Shown here piece by piece: positions 41,115 to 52,085 of a stretch of 64,000 nt of DNA. How positions within the stretch are numbered: the first letter of the stretch is position 1; every line of letters starts with the position of its first letter. The DNA comes from Tridacna crocea (taxonomy: Eukaryota; Mollusca; Bivalvia; Cardiida; Cardiidae): positions 25,301,235-25,365,234 of the forward strand of contig OX031069.1 of the NCBI GenBank assembly GCA_943736015.1, read 5' to 3'. The notes beneath the pieces are model-generated. The model did no database searches, was not told the origin of the DNA, and was given only the letters and a program-made list of their open reading frames with translations. Both the position numbers and the translations under genes were made by a program.

Positions 41115-41599
41115 TAGCCTGCAAACATGTGAAAAGGCATATATGGACATATGCATAAAGTGTCGATCCCGGATCAGCTTGTGCACTCTGTGCAGACTTA
41201 TCTGAAACGACATGGTCCAGTTTTATGTAAATTCTTGTTTGCGACTGTAGCACAAAATCTGATGTAGTCAGTCGTAAGGTGCCCTCTCGGATTAGCCTCA
41301 ACAGATTGCACATGCCGATCCAAATTGACACTTTAACCCTTTCCCAAACGACAAATTTTAGACTCTTCCAAACTGAAAGAGTTTGCAGACAATAATTTTA
41401 AATGTGATGAAAATGGTAGAAAGTTCTCCTAAAGGGTAGAAAACACTGAGGGAAAAGGAGAAATTGCTCGTTACGAGCAATTTCTCCTTTTGTCACAGTG
41501 TTTTCAAAAGACTCGTACTGTAGACACGTTAAAACCAGGGTTTGTTTGGGAAAGGGTTAAGTAAATGTCCAAATGCCTCTTTTTGCATATTGCCGGCCC
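41115..41599. mobile_element. TIR MITE carrying a nested TTAA MITE
   Basis: ATAGCCTGCAAACATGTGAA at the left and TTTTTGCATATTGCCGGCCC at the right are the family ends of 31480 and 32188. It is interrupted at TTAA by 41333-41560. Confidence 0.8.
41333..41560 (-). mobile_element. TTAA MITE inside another MITE
   Basis: TTGCTCGTTACGAGCAA centre, CCCTTTCCCAAACG ends. Removing it with one TTAA rejoins GACACTTTAAGTAAATGTCC, which matches the host family sequence CACTTTACGCAAATGTC. Confidence 0.9.
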
Positions 41600-42200
41600 T
41601 ATGGGAGCCGCCGAGGAGAAGACAAGCAAAAAGACAAACACAAGGACTAAGACAAATCTATAACTTTATTATGAAAAAGAAAAGGGGGGAATAAAAAAGG
41701 ATTGGATCGGTTTATTAACTGCCTACCTCCTTTTAACGACTTTTAACCTTTTGCATCAGACCACATATTGAAAATACTGAGGCAAAATAAATTGTTATTT
41801 CTCTTTTGGCTACAATGTTGTCATTTGTATTACTCGAATTCTTGACCTGAATTTGACCTTTATGCAAAGAATAATTAAAGAGTGATTATTTAAACAATCA
41901 GGCATTATCTGACGGCATGGAAATTCTGTTGTCAGTAAATGTCGGGTTTGACCCTTACCGTGCCATAACCAAAACAGAAAGCATCTGAACCACATATGAC
42001 CAATTCAAACAAACAAACTCATGTTTATTTCAAGTAATCATTAAAGACATGTTAAATTTAAAAATCATATAAAGAGAAAAACAATCACATAATTCTGCAT
42101 TCAAACGATAATAGCCAAAGCCAGGTTCGGACAATAATCAAGGCATGTAATACCTGGTAATAGAGGTCACTAATTTCATGTCCATTTTTCGAGTAATACT
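41600..42200. other. intergenic, weak MITE trace
   Basis: TTTTAACCTTTTGCATCAGA near 41740 may be a decayed MITE end. Near 41600-41660 a short run reads MGAAEEKTSKKTN and stops, too short to call. Confidence 0.35.
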
Positions 42201-42213
42201 TGCGCGAGGAATC

Positions 42214-42404
42214 TTAACTCTTTACTTAACAAATCCAAGTTTTATCCCTTTCTCAAAGCATATACCATCAACAAATATGATCATGATAGAAATGAACAGA
42301 AGTTCTTTTTATGGTAGAAAACATTGTGGGAAACAGAAACTGCTGATCACCACAGCATTTTGCAAAAAGGCCTCCTTCTCAGGATTGTGAGATTGTCATT
42401 TTAA
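42214..42404 (-). mobile_element. diverged TTAA MITE
   Basis: Arms present, centre CTGCTGATCACCACAGCA; shares TTAA 42401-42404 with the next copy. Confidence 0.65.
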
Positions 42405-42576
42405 CTTTTTACCACACAATCCCGACTTTTCATGACCCTGTTACATAGGCCTTTAAAAACATTGTGGGTAAAGGAGAAAATGCTGGTTACTAGCATTTTC
42501 TCCTTTTCCCACAATGTTTTCAGAAGGCTTCTTTATAAGGGTTACGAAAATCAGGGATTGTTTTGGAAAGGTTTAA
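42401..42576 (+). mobile_element. symmetric short TTAA MITE
   Basis: Both outer arms are of the ACAATCCCGACTTTT type, so the whole 176 bp is an inverted repeat, unlike the usual asymmetric copies. Confidence 0.8.
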
Positions 42577-42932
42577 GCCAACTTTGTCTTCTGCAAATGC
42601 TATTCAAAAAGACAAAATGTCATAATGGTACAGGCTTTATTCAAATCTATCCTCATTTTCTAAGCCAACAATTTCAAAGATAAAACTTCGTTTCTGGGAG
42701 GCAAGGAGTTAATCATACACAGTTCAAAATGTTTACGAACAGCTACAGAGCACAAACATTTAACTACGCTACGTCCCTGATGTTCAAGGTTCTTGCGAAA
42801 CTAAAAAAGAACGACAAAAATGAAGAACTATCAACAAACAATTATCTTTCTCTCTAATAAATCTGGGGTACTTTTTTAAAATTTTTCTTGGAACATCATA
42901 GAACCTGCATACTTCAGCATATTTGTTTGTCA

Positions 42933-43131
42933 CTGAACCTTTACCACACAATCCTTATTTATTTACAACCTTGGAGAAGAAGGCTTTTGAAAACATTGTA
43001 GAAAAAGGAGAAAATTCATAGTAATGATTGTTTTCTCCTTTTCCTACGATGTTTTCTACCCTTTCAAAGATAAATTTGACTATTTGACCAACATTTGATA
43101 TATGCAAATGCTAAATGTCTCCAAAACTTAA
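42933..43131 (+). mobile_element. diverged TTAA MITE
   Basis: ACCTTTACCACACAATCC, arms with GTAGAAAAAGGAGAAAAT; the centre has decayed. Right TTAA abuts a left-arm fragment (43128-43204). Confidence 0.65.
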
Positions 43132-43204
43132 CTCGTTACCAGACAACAAAAATAAAAACTTGTCCAAACTGAAAGCAATTGCAGACAACTTACAAATGGC
43201 TCAT

Positions 43205-43432
43205 TTAACCCTTTCCCAAACAATCCCTGCTTTTTACGGGTCATGAATAGAAGCCTTTTGAAAACTTTGTGGAAAAAGGAGAAAATGCTGGTAACCAGCA
43301 TTTTCTCCTTTTCCCACAATGTTTTCTACCCTATCATACAGAAAAATCATCTTTTCAGCAACTGTTAATTTGTCATCTGCAGAATGCTTTCAATTTGGTT
43401 GGTACAAAATTTGCCATTTGGGAAAGGGTAAA
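43205..43432 (+). mobile_element. TTAA MITE, CCCAAAC subfamily
   Basis: TTAACCCTTTCCCAAACAAT; palindrome GCTGGTAACCAGC; right end GGGAAAGGGTAA. A half copy follows at 43440-43560. Confidence 0.83.
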
Positions 43433-43691
43433 CTGAATGTCTTTTCAGGTTTAAAAATATTCTGGGAAAAGGAGAAATTGCTGGCAAAGAGCATTTCCTC
43501 CTATCCAGCAATATTTTCTAAAGGCTTCTTCCTTGGATCATAAAAACTTGACACTGTGTCGTGAAATGTTGTGCGGTAAAACCCTCGTATAAGAATGACA
43601 GAGCTATTTAGCTTGTTGACTTGAAACTATACAAGTGCACTGGTGCAGTCTTATTTGCGGGTATAGAGCCAAGATAAGTGTTCATTCCTAG

Positions 43692-43920
43692 TTAACCCTT
43701 TCCCAAACGACAAACTTTTGGACTGGACCGAATTGAAAGCATTTGCAGGCGACAATTCAACTCTTGCTGAAAAGATGATTTCTGTCTATGATAAGGTAGA
43801 AAACATTGTGGGAAAAGGAGAAAATGCTGGTTACCAGCATTTTCTCCTTTTCCCACAATGTTTTCAAAAGACTACTTTTCCAGACCCATAAAAACCAGGG
43901 ATTGTTTGGGAAAGGGTTAA
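43692..43920 (-). mobile_element. TTAA MITE, CCCAAAC subfamily, near-perfect
   Basis: 229 bp, TTAA both ends, uninterrupted 58-bp central palindrome; nearly identical to 29709 and 32516. Confidence 0.9.
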
Positions 43921-44500
43921 ATCTAGAATTATTAATAATTTTTTCAGCAAAACTCATGTCAAGATTTTCATTGGGGAAAAAATGTATATTTCTTTAGGGT
44001 GCTTTACCTAAATCTCAACCAACCAGCTCTCAAGACAGAGTCCCATTCAAGTTCTTTTCCCTTGTTTACAAGAGATGTTTTTGCAATTCAAACTGCATGC
44101 ACAACAAATTCTAATGTCATCCCCCCTTTAACCATATGTGCCCACACTGTGATACCTGTAAAATGATAACATAAAGAAGACGTATGTAAATTAAGCTATG
44201 CGTAAGTTTACATCAGTGAAAAAGAAGCAAATATATACAAATGACAACTGTTACAAACTTTGAATACCTCTTTCACTTTGTTTACAGTCTGACATCTTGA
44301 CTCCTTCAGCCCAAACATATGACCTTGACCCCTTTCTGTGGCAGTAAAAGGCCATCCACTGACACTCAAAGATTTCTGTCTAATAGGTTCAACTAAATAA
44401 GCTAATAGTATAGCTTAAAATCCGACTTCATTGTGTGTAGTCTGATCTTGATCAAAGCATATTTTAAGAAGTCCTTGTTTTTGCATGTGGTGCTGAAACT
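43921..44500. other. intergenic, no gene seen
   Basis: Contains only a weak GTAGTCTGATCTTGATC trace (44436) of the second palindromic family. Confidence 0.4.
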
Positions 44501-44728
44501 GTGAACTCTTTACCACACAATCTCGACTTTTATCAACCCTGAGAAAGAAGCCTATAGAAAACTTTGTGGGAAAATGAGAAAATGCTGGTAACCAGCATTT
44601 TCTCCTTTTCCCACAATGTTTTCTACACTTTCCAATGCAAAATTCTATTTGATTCACATTAATTTAGGCGTCTGCAAATGCTTTCAATTTGAACTGGTCC
44701 AAAATTTTGTTGTTTTGTATAGAATTAG
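44501..44728 (+). mobile_element. TTAA MITE
   Basis: GAACTCTTTACCACACAATC, perfect centre; ends eroded. Confidence 0.8.
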
Positions 44729-44919
44729 TATGTAAAAAGTACTGTGTTTAATTGCAAATTTACCCCAGTATTTCATCGAGACCTACCGTATAACAGGTTT
44801 TACTTTTGCTACCGGTAATGTATCAGTAGATACTAGATCAGAGTTCAATGGAAAACTTAACATGGGCAGGATATAATTTAAATTTTAAGCAAAACCCACC
44901 TTTACACAAATCTTATAAA

Positions 44920-45240
44920 GCATGAATTTGAATTTAAAAACATTATGCTAAAATGAGACAATGCTGGTTACCAGCATTGTCTCATTTTTACCAAAATGTT
45001 TTCCACTTTTTTCTAAGATTACTTCCATTATTTCAGCTGCATTTAATGTGCTGTCTGAAGAATATTTTCAAATATATGCAAGTCCAAAATGATGACAACT
45101 CGTAAAGCATTACTCAACAATGCAGACATTTAATCCTCTACCACTTTGAATGACCCTTAAAACATTGCGGTAAAATGAGAAAACGCTGGTGATCAGCATC
45201 TGTCATTTTCCTGCAATGTTTTCTACACTTTGATTACATT
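44920..45240 (+). mobile_element. two diverged TTAA MITEs
   Basis: At 44920-45110 with AATGAGACAATGCTGGTTAC and complement, and at 45129-45240 with AAATGAGAAAACGCTGG. Both belong to a variant with GAGACA/TGTCTC in the stem. Confidence 0.65.
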
Positions 45241-45399
45241 TATTTTGCAGTCTTCAACATTGTACAACAAATTGATCATGAAATTCGGTATTGAAACTGA
45301 CAAAATATACATATGATGAAAAGCCAATTACAATATGTACATGTACTTATCTTTACCTTACGATATACTAGTCAGTATCAGAGATGAAGATATTGCAGC

Positions 45400-45632
45400 T
45401 TAACCCTTACCAAACAATCCCTGGTTTTTACGACCCAGAGGAAGAAGCCTTCTGAAAACATTGTGGGAAAAGGAGAAAATGCTGGTAACTAGCATTTTCT
45501 GCATTTCCCACTATGTTTTCCTATCTTCTAAAGTCAAGTTTCAATTTCTGAGTTTAGATTTTTTTGTGGTCTGCAAAATAAATTGCTTTCAATCTGGGCT
45601 AGTCTAAAGTCTTGTCGTTTGGTAAAGAGTTA
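45400..45632 (+). mobile_element. TTAA MITE
   Basis: TTAACCCTTACCAAACAATC to GTCGTTTGGTAAAGAGTTA; centre GCTGGTAACTAGC. Confidence 0.83.
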
Positions 45633-45650
45633 TATATCTGGGAAAGAAGT

Positions 45651-45714
45651 GGACAGAGTAAATCCAAGATCAGACTGCATATTCTTTGCAGTCTGATTCT
45701 GACCTACACTGTTT
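45651..45714. mobile_element. GTCTGATC palindromic element, copy D
   Basis: GGACAGAGTAAATCCAAGAT, CATATTCTTTGCAGTCTGAT; somewhat diverged. Confidence 0.7.
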
Positions 45715-45751
45715 GTACAAGCAATAAGATTGGAGTTCTATACTTCAAGGC

Positions 45752-45934
45752 TTAACCCTTTACCAAACAACATAATTTCAGACTAGTCCAAACTGGAAGA
45801 GTTTTCAGACGACATGCAAATTGATTTGGGAAAAGAAGAAAACATTGTGGGAAAAGGAGAAAATGGTGGTTACCAGCATTTTCTCCTTTTCCCACAATAT
45901 TTTCAGAAGGCTTCCTTCTGAGGGTCTTTAAAAT
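45752..45934 (-). mobile_element. TTAA MITE, right end missing
   Basis: TTAACCCTTTACCAAACAAC and full palindrome with one mismatch (GGTGGTTACCAGC). Confidence 0.78.
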
Positions 45935-46084
45935 CTTACATGAATTTCAGTCAAATTACATTTTATCCTGGAATGGCTAAAGTTAAGTCAGTGAAAACGG
46001 TCTGATAGCAAGTTTTTACAAAAAATAAACCTCACTCACACTTCTAGAAGAGCAATACATAATATTTGCATATAATTATCTAAA

Positions 46085-46480
46085 CTAGAACTGTCACAAG
46101 GTGACAAATACCCCACTCCAATCGCATCTACACTGAATCAGGGATTGAAAAACAAAACATTCAAAGGGCCATAACTGAAAACAAAATGTCAACAATCATA
46201 ATGAAAATTGCAAGTACAAAAGATTTCTTGGGTAAGGTTTCAATACACATTTCAGATGAAATAGTTTAAACATATTTATTTTAAATCAATTGAGAAAGAA
46301 GTTCTTCTAATTTATACTAATCTCTCTCGATTCTGCTTCCTGGGAACCACACCAGTACTCCTGCCGAATGTGTGGGCCAATGAGAAATCCCATAGTTGAC
46401 ACCCGCTCCCGGGTATCAAACTCAGGACCTTTAAGTTATGAGGCCGACGCTCTACCTCACAGTGACAGACACGGGTGAAA
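46085..46480 (-). repeat. bivalve-type CTAGAACTGTCAC repeat and tRNA-derived SINE
   Basis: 46085-46260 starts AAACTAGAACTGTCACAAGG. From 46265 to 46480, on minus, TGAGGTAGAGCGTCGGCC (A box) and CTGAGTTTGATACCCGG (B box) mark a SINE; its tail CATTGGCCCACACATTCGG also occurs at 51280. Confidence 0.65.
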
Positions 46481-46888
46481 TAGGTTGAAAACAATAGGAG
46501 AACAGGACACAAAATAGTATCTGACAGACAACTTGGTTCCAGTGTAACACCCCTCCCATCTATAACCTTAATTGTTGGTGCTGGGAGAAGGAAGGGGAGG
46601 GAAGAAAAAAAGAAGCTGGACTATACAAAATGACAATAAATGTATGGAATTATATTGAGAATAACATTACTGATGAATTTAAAAACAAACAATGAAGTGC
46701 AAGAGAGCTGTAACAGCTTATTACATGTGACACAGTTACATGTTTCTCACACCAATGTGACGATGAATAATAAAAAGACGACAAAATGACTGGATTACAT
46801 TGAATATTATGACTGAGATGATCTCCCATCTCTTTTACAGTCTCGTCATGCTTACGTAAGATTAACTCTTTACCACGCAATTCAACGT

Positions 46889-47118
46889 TTAAATCTTTAC
46901 CAAAAGATCCCGACTTTTAACAACCTTGAGAAAGAAAGCTTTTGAAAACATTGTAGGAAAAGGAAAAAAATGCTGGTAACCAGCATTTTCTGGTTTTCCC
47001 ACAATGTTTTCTACCCTTCCAAAATCAAATTTCAATTTTTGCGTCATATTTATTTTGCTGTCTGCAAAAGCTTTCAATTTGGACCAGTCCAAAATTTTGT
47101 CATTTGGTAAAGAGTTAA
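46889..47118 (+). mobile_element. TTAA MITE
   Basis: Inserted beside a loose left end (46862-46888); shares its right TTAA with the next copy. Confidence 0.82.
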
Positions 47119-47309
47119 ATGACCCTCAGGGGTATGAAAACATCATGGGAAAAGGTAACAATGGTGATAACCAGCATTTTTTTCCTTTTACAACAATGTT
47201 TCCAATGCCTTCAAATATAAATCCAATCCGTTAAGCCTGGTCTTTTTTGTCATCTGCAAATGTTTTCAATTTGGAAAAGTCTAGACTTTGTTGCCTGGTC
47301 AAGAATTAA
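47115..47309 (+). mobile_element. diverged, shortened TTAA MITE
   Basis: Left arm partly deleted; TTTGTCATCTGCAAATGTTT arm intact. Confidence 0.68.
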
Positions 47310-48190
47310 CCTTGAACTGACCTTCACATGACATTGGCCAAGGTCAGTTTAACTATATACATGGCATTTCTGTGCAGATCTTTATTTCTATCATTTCAAA
47401 CAGAACATGTATGCTGGATGTACACAAAACAAATCTGATGACATAAAATCTCATTGACTTTGGCTTGTTTTTTTTTTTTCACAGTCAACTATATTCCCAC
47501 TCTACACAATTAAGCCTTAAATCTTCAAGCAATAATTTTATAAACTCAGAAGATCCAGTGAAATAAATTAATTACAATTTTTAAGTAATACACATTGGCT
47601 AAAAAAAAGAGCATATCAGCCAATCGGAAGGCTCGATTCAAAAAACTTTTGTTACATGATAAACTGGTACCTACTCTATCTCCTGTAACTGTCTGATAGG
47701 CAACAGGCAACACCTGATTTACTGATGGCAGCTACTGGTTGTAATATTCATCTTTCAGACATCATGTAACAGACAGCCTGTGATTCTGCTCTCAGTTAAC
47801 AGAGGAATTCTGTTATTGGCCAAAATTTTTAAAATAATCAAAGATTACAATGAATGACAAGGCTCAATATCAAACTTGTTAGTTAGGGAGTTTCACCTTT
47901 AGAGACAAGGTCTGTTTTTGGGAATTAATTTGACCATGATTTAAATATCCTTGTTTCACTTTATCTTGTACAGTCTTGTACTGGACAGAATTCTTCCATG
48001 TCGAATTTAAGCATTACCACTACAAGGAAGACAGATACCAGGCTGCAAGTTTAATATTACAGGTAAGAAGGTAAATGAGTTTCCTGAATCATGTTCCAAC
48101 TGAGACAATACAAATAATTCAACCACATCCTTGCCCATAAAACTACCCAATCCTAGCAATTGTCTAGGATTTCTTTAATCTAGTAAAGAG
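47310..48190. other. no gene or repeat recognised
   Basis: AT-rich; downstream of the last exon of the minus-strand Ig-like gene, so it could hold its 3' UTR, but no clear poly(A) signal was fixed. Confidence 0.35.
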
Positions 48191-48378
48191 TTAATCCTAT
48201 GAAAAACAACCCTTAACTCCAGTAACTGTATGGAAGAGCTTAAGTAAACATAGTGGGAAAAGGAGAAAATGCTGGTTAAAAGCATTTTCTCCTTTTTCCA
48301 CAATGTTGTCTGCCCTTCCAACTTTTGAGTCACATTAAGTCTGTCATCTGCAAATGCTTTCAACTTGGGCTGGATTAA
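48191..48378 (+). mobile_element. TTAA MITE, shortened
   Basis: Perfect arms around GCTGGTTAAAAGC; TTAA 48375-48378 is shared with the next copy. Confidence 0.72.
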
Positions 48379-48599
48379 CCCTTTACCACTCAATCCCAAC
48401 TTTTAACGACCCTGAGAAAATGGTCTTTTGAAAACATTGTGGGAAAAGGAGAAAATGCTGGTAACCTGCATTTTCTCATTTTCCCAGTTTTCTATCCTGA
48501 TGGAAACAAATTTCAGTTTTTGAGTAGCATTTATTTTGTTGTCTGCAAATGCTTTCAATTTGGATGAGTCTAAAATTTTCTTGTGTGGTAAAGAGTTAA
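48375..48599 (+). mobile_element. TTAA MITE, middle of three
   Basis: TTAACCCTTTACCACTCAAT; small deletion in the right palindrome arm (TTTTCCCAGTTTTC). Confidence 0.83.
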
Positions 48600-48824
48600 C
48601 CCTTTACCACACAAGGAAAATTTAGACTGGTCCAAAGTGAAAGCATTTGCAGATGATAAAATATAAGTGACTGAAAATTTGAAATTTGTTTTGTGAAGGG
48701 TGGAAAACATTGTGGGAAAAGGAGAAAATGCTGGTAACCAGCATTTTCTCCTTTTCCCACAATGTTTTCTAAAGGCTTCTTTCTCAGGGGCGTCAAAAGT
48801 AGGGATTGTGTGGTAATGGGTTAA
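48596..48824 (-). mobile_element. TTAA MITE, last of three
   Basis: Joined to the previous copy by one TTAA; full palindrome; its right end reads like the first 40 bases of the window. Confidence 0.88.
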
Positions 48825-49176
48825 AGTATTGTCATTTAGTGAAGACTGAACATTGGAACAACAGTACTACCTGTGAGCAAATGCACGGCTGCCATTGCCT
48901 GATTTACTGTAAAAGATTTTCTTAAAATAAGTGGTATAACTGTATAGTACTTTGATGATTATCTACCCTAGTTGTATGGGCTTTTCTTTTGATATTAAGC
49001 AATTTGTGCCAGTTTGAATTAACAGGCAATATGTTTTTGATGTTTTCTTGGAAAACAGTCGAGATAGGAAAGATACTACAATTTCTCTGGATCTCTGGTT
49101 GCAACTGTTTTGACGTTTTATCTAACAATACGATGATCTACTTAATTGATTAATGACAATCTAAAACATATAAATG

Positions 49177-49266
49177 TTACAAGTTTTTGGCTATGTGTCT
49201 ACCGAATATGGCGGCCATCAGGGAGATGAGCAAGGTCACTGGGGTGATCACGCTGGCACCAGATGT
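49177..49266 (-). CDS. last exon: membrane anchor or GPI-signal tail of the Ig-like gene
   Basis: Codes TSGASVITPVTLLISLMAAI then FGRHIAKNL and TAA. Small residues followed by a hydrophobic run look like a GPI-attachment signal or a single membrane helix with a seven-residue basic tail; RHIAKNL favours the latter slightly. The preceding exon ends in phase 0. The reading frame then needs the acceptor at the second AG of TTTCAGAG, because using the first AG puts a TGA in frame. Either that AG is used or an intervening exon is missing from this model. Confidence 0.6.
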   Translation of the reverse strand, partial: TSGASVITPVTLLISLMAAIFGRHIAKNL

Positions 49267-49489
49267 CTCTGAAAACAGGGGAAACAATATTCAATTAAAC
49301 AGGGTTTTAAGCTATTGTCCATACTTCAATCATATGGCAGTAGGTTGTTAATGCTGATAAAGCTGAAGAGATCCTAGTTTTAATGATGTAAAACACATGC
49401 ATGTAAGTGACCTACTTGTATGACAACTTGACCTAATTTTGAAGTTGTCAGATATATCATCTGGAGAAACATTCAGACAATGTTTCAAG

Positions 49490-50070
49490 AGTATCAGACT
49501 GAACCTGTGGTCTCTAGAATGCTCATATCTTTTCTTTTTAAGATTTTGCCCTGTGTCTTATCTTTTTATCTGCTTTGAGTCAATTTCAAACTTGTATGAA
49601 ATTTCATAAAGTGAACCTTTCAAGAGTATCAGACTGAAACTGTGGCCTCTAGACTGCTCACATTTTTTCTTTTTAAGATTTTACCCTGTGTCCTACCTTT
49701 TTTATTGCTTCAAGCCAATTTCAAACTTCTATTAAATTTCATACAGAGAACCTTTCTAATCTAGTTTCATTAGTATCTTAGTATGAAATGTGTACAAAAT
49801 GACATAAAAAATGGCGTCACATAAAAAATATTTAATGTGGTATAAGATAAGAAAATTTGTAATGGGTATATCACAATAAAAACAAGGGAGGTTATGTGAT
49901 AAAATCTCAATCTTGTCCGAGATATCAAGGCAAACATTCCAACCAAGCTTCATGAGTAACTGACTGAATATATAGCCTCTAGATTGCACACAAGGTAAAT
50001 ATTGACACCTCCACAACCAACTTAGCACAATCACAAAAGCTCACCTTAAGCACTTTGCGCTTAGATGAAT
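49490..50070 (-). mobile_element. GCTCACCTTAAGCAC-ended minisatellite element
   Basis: Two units of about 128 bp (CAAGAGTATCAGACTGAA, CTTTTTAAGATTTTACCCTG) plus related sequence, ending AAAGCTCACCTTAAGCACTT and GCGCTTAGATGA. It lies in the last intron of the Ig-like gene. Confidence 0.65.
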
Positions 50071-50141
50071 TAAAAGGCAGTGCTTTGAATTAAGATCAAT
50101 CATTAGGCTTCCCGATTATGAATCATCATACAAATCTACCA

Positions 50142-50371
50142 TTAACCCATTATCAAACAATCCCTGGTTTTTACGACCCAGAGGAGAAGCCTTCTAAAAA
50201 CATTGTGGGAAAAGGAGAAAATGCTGGTAACCAGCATTTTCTCCTTTTCCCACAAAGTTTTCTACTCTTCTTAAGTAAATTTTCAATGTCTGAGTCACGT
50301 TTTTTTTCGTCGTCTACAAAATGGTTTCAATTCGGACATGTCTAAAATTTTGTCGCTTGGTAAAGAGTTAA
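50142..50371 (+). mobile_element. TTAA MITE
   Basis: TTAA both ends; near-perfect palindrome. Confidence 0.85.
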
Positions 50372-50610
50372 GCAACACGGGACCTTGTAAACAAAAAAGA
50401 ATAATAATACTTTTCAAATCAAAATCCAAGGTGGAAAAAGTTTCAAAAAATTAAATCTTGAGCAGTGTGCGGGCAAATTGGTGTTAAGTACATGCCCATG
50501 ATGCATTCACATGCAAAAAAATTGACCAATAACAGCATGTTTCGAGCCAGGTGAGCCTGCAAGGACTGTACAGGGCTTATGTGGTAAACTCGGGCTTGTG
50601 TGGTAGAGAC

Positions 50611-50839
50611 TTAACCCATTAGCAAACGACAATATTTTAGACTGCTTGGAATTGAAAGCATTTGCAGACGACAAAATGAAAGTGACTGAAAATTTGAAAT
50701 TTGTTTTGTGAAGGGTAGAAAACATTGTGGGAAAAGGAGAAAATGCTGGTTACCAGCATTTTCTCCTTTTCCCACAATGTTTTCTAAAGGCTTCTTTCTC
50801 AGGGGTGTCAAAAGTAGGGACTGTGTGTTAATGGGTTAA
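50611..50839 (-). mobile_element. TTAA MITE
   Basis: TTAA both ends, 229 bp, perfect palindrome, close to 48596. Confidence 0.88.
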
Positions 50840-51059
50840 TAACTTAATTTGTGAAGTAACAAGGACCATGTTAATATTATAACTTTATTTCTGCAGTTTC
50901 TTTTAAGCTGACTGACAAATTGGCTGTCGGGCAAGTCCATTACAATTATCCATCACAGGAGAAGGCATCAAATAGGAAAATCTCAAGTTATTACAATAGT
51001 TTTGCCTATATTCGTGGACAATTCTCAGTCTGACTGTCCTAAATCTTATTATCCAGAAT

Positions 51060-51180
51060 TTTCTAGATTTGAATGAAACATAACTTTTGATTGGCTGAAC
51101 CATTTGGTTTAGCCAACCAGAAGTTGTGTTACTTTCAAATATAGAACATCTTGACGAAAAAGACTAAGATTGTTCTTAGT
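51060..51180. mobile_element. GTCCGTATTC hairpin element, partial
   Basis: TTTTGATTGGCTGAACCATT / TGGTTTAGCCAACCAGAAG hairpin without clear outer ends. Confidence 0.55.
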
Positions 51181-51184
51181 GTAA

Positions 51185-51372
51185 ACATATTTATTTTACA
51201 TCAATTCAGAAACAAGTTCTTACAACTTCTACTAATCTATCTAGATTCTGCTTCCTGGAAACTACACCAGTACTCGCACCTAATGTGTGGGCCAATGAAA
51301 AATCCCTAGATTGACATGCGCTCCCAGGTATCAAACTCAGGTCGAAGCTCTACCTCACAGGCACCGACACCA
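51185..51372 (-). repeat. tRNA-derived SINE, minus, second copy
   Basis: Shares with 46265 the order TTCTGCTTCCTGG, CACCAGTACTC, TGTGTGGGCCAATGA, CCAGGTATCAAACTCAGG (B box, minus) and AGCTCTACCTCACAG (A box, minus). Confidence 0.65.
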
Positions 51373-51616
51373 CACAAGATTGCTCTTCAGACCAGTTGGT
51401 GAATATCGACCATGGATGATCAGCAACATACCCTTCAAATATATCTGGACTGGGTATGCCTCCGAGTCACTCCCGACCCCATACACAATATAAAATGTTG
51501 TCTTCATGTGGATTGGCTGCACCGTGTAGAATGTCAAGGTTACCTGGAGCCCATTCACAATTGGCTATGGAAATTAAAATAACAAGAAAACTTATCCCTG
51601 CTCTGTGAAAATAGGG

Positions 51617-51844
51617 CTTTACCCTTTCCCAACCAAGCCCTGGTTTTAGGTGTCTGCAGTAAAACTCTTTTGAAAACATTGTGGGAAAACGAAAAATTGC
51701 TCATAATGAGCAATTTCTCCTTTTCCCACAGTGTTTTCTATCCTTTTTGAGAACTTTCTGCCATTTTCTCAAAATCAAAAATTGTCATCTGCAAACTCTT
51801 TCGGTTTGGGAGAGTCCAAAATTTGTAGTTTGGGAAAGGGTTAA
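51617..51844 (+). mobile_element. TTAA MITE, TTGCTCATAATGAGCAA subfamily
   Basis: ACCCTTTCCCAACCAAGCCC to AGTTTGGGAAAGGGTTAA. Confidence 0.83.
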
Positions 51845-52085
51845 TACATCTGCAAAGAGTATCAATTCAGGTCAGCCTGCACAGTTTATCCAGGCTTCCT
51901 TATGTCAAAAGACCTGCCTATATCATGATTTAGTTGGCTGTTCCACAATATGGATTAATTACCTCATTATCAAATAGATTTTTTTTTTTTTGCTGAAAGG
52001 TCGAAATTAGTGTAATATCGTGAACACAATTGGTATTACTGATAATGTACACTGGATGAAATAAACTTTAATCTTTAATTGTAAA

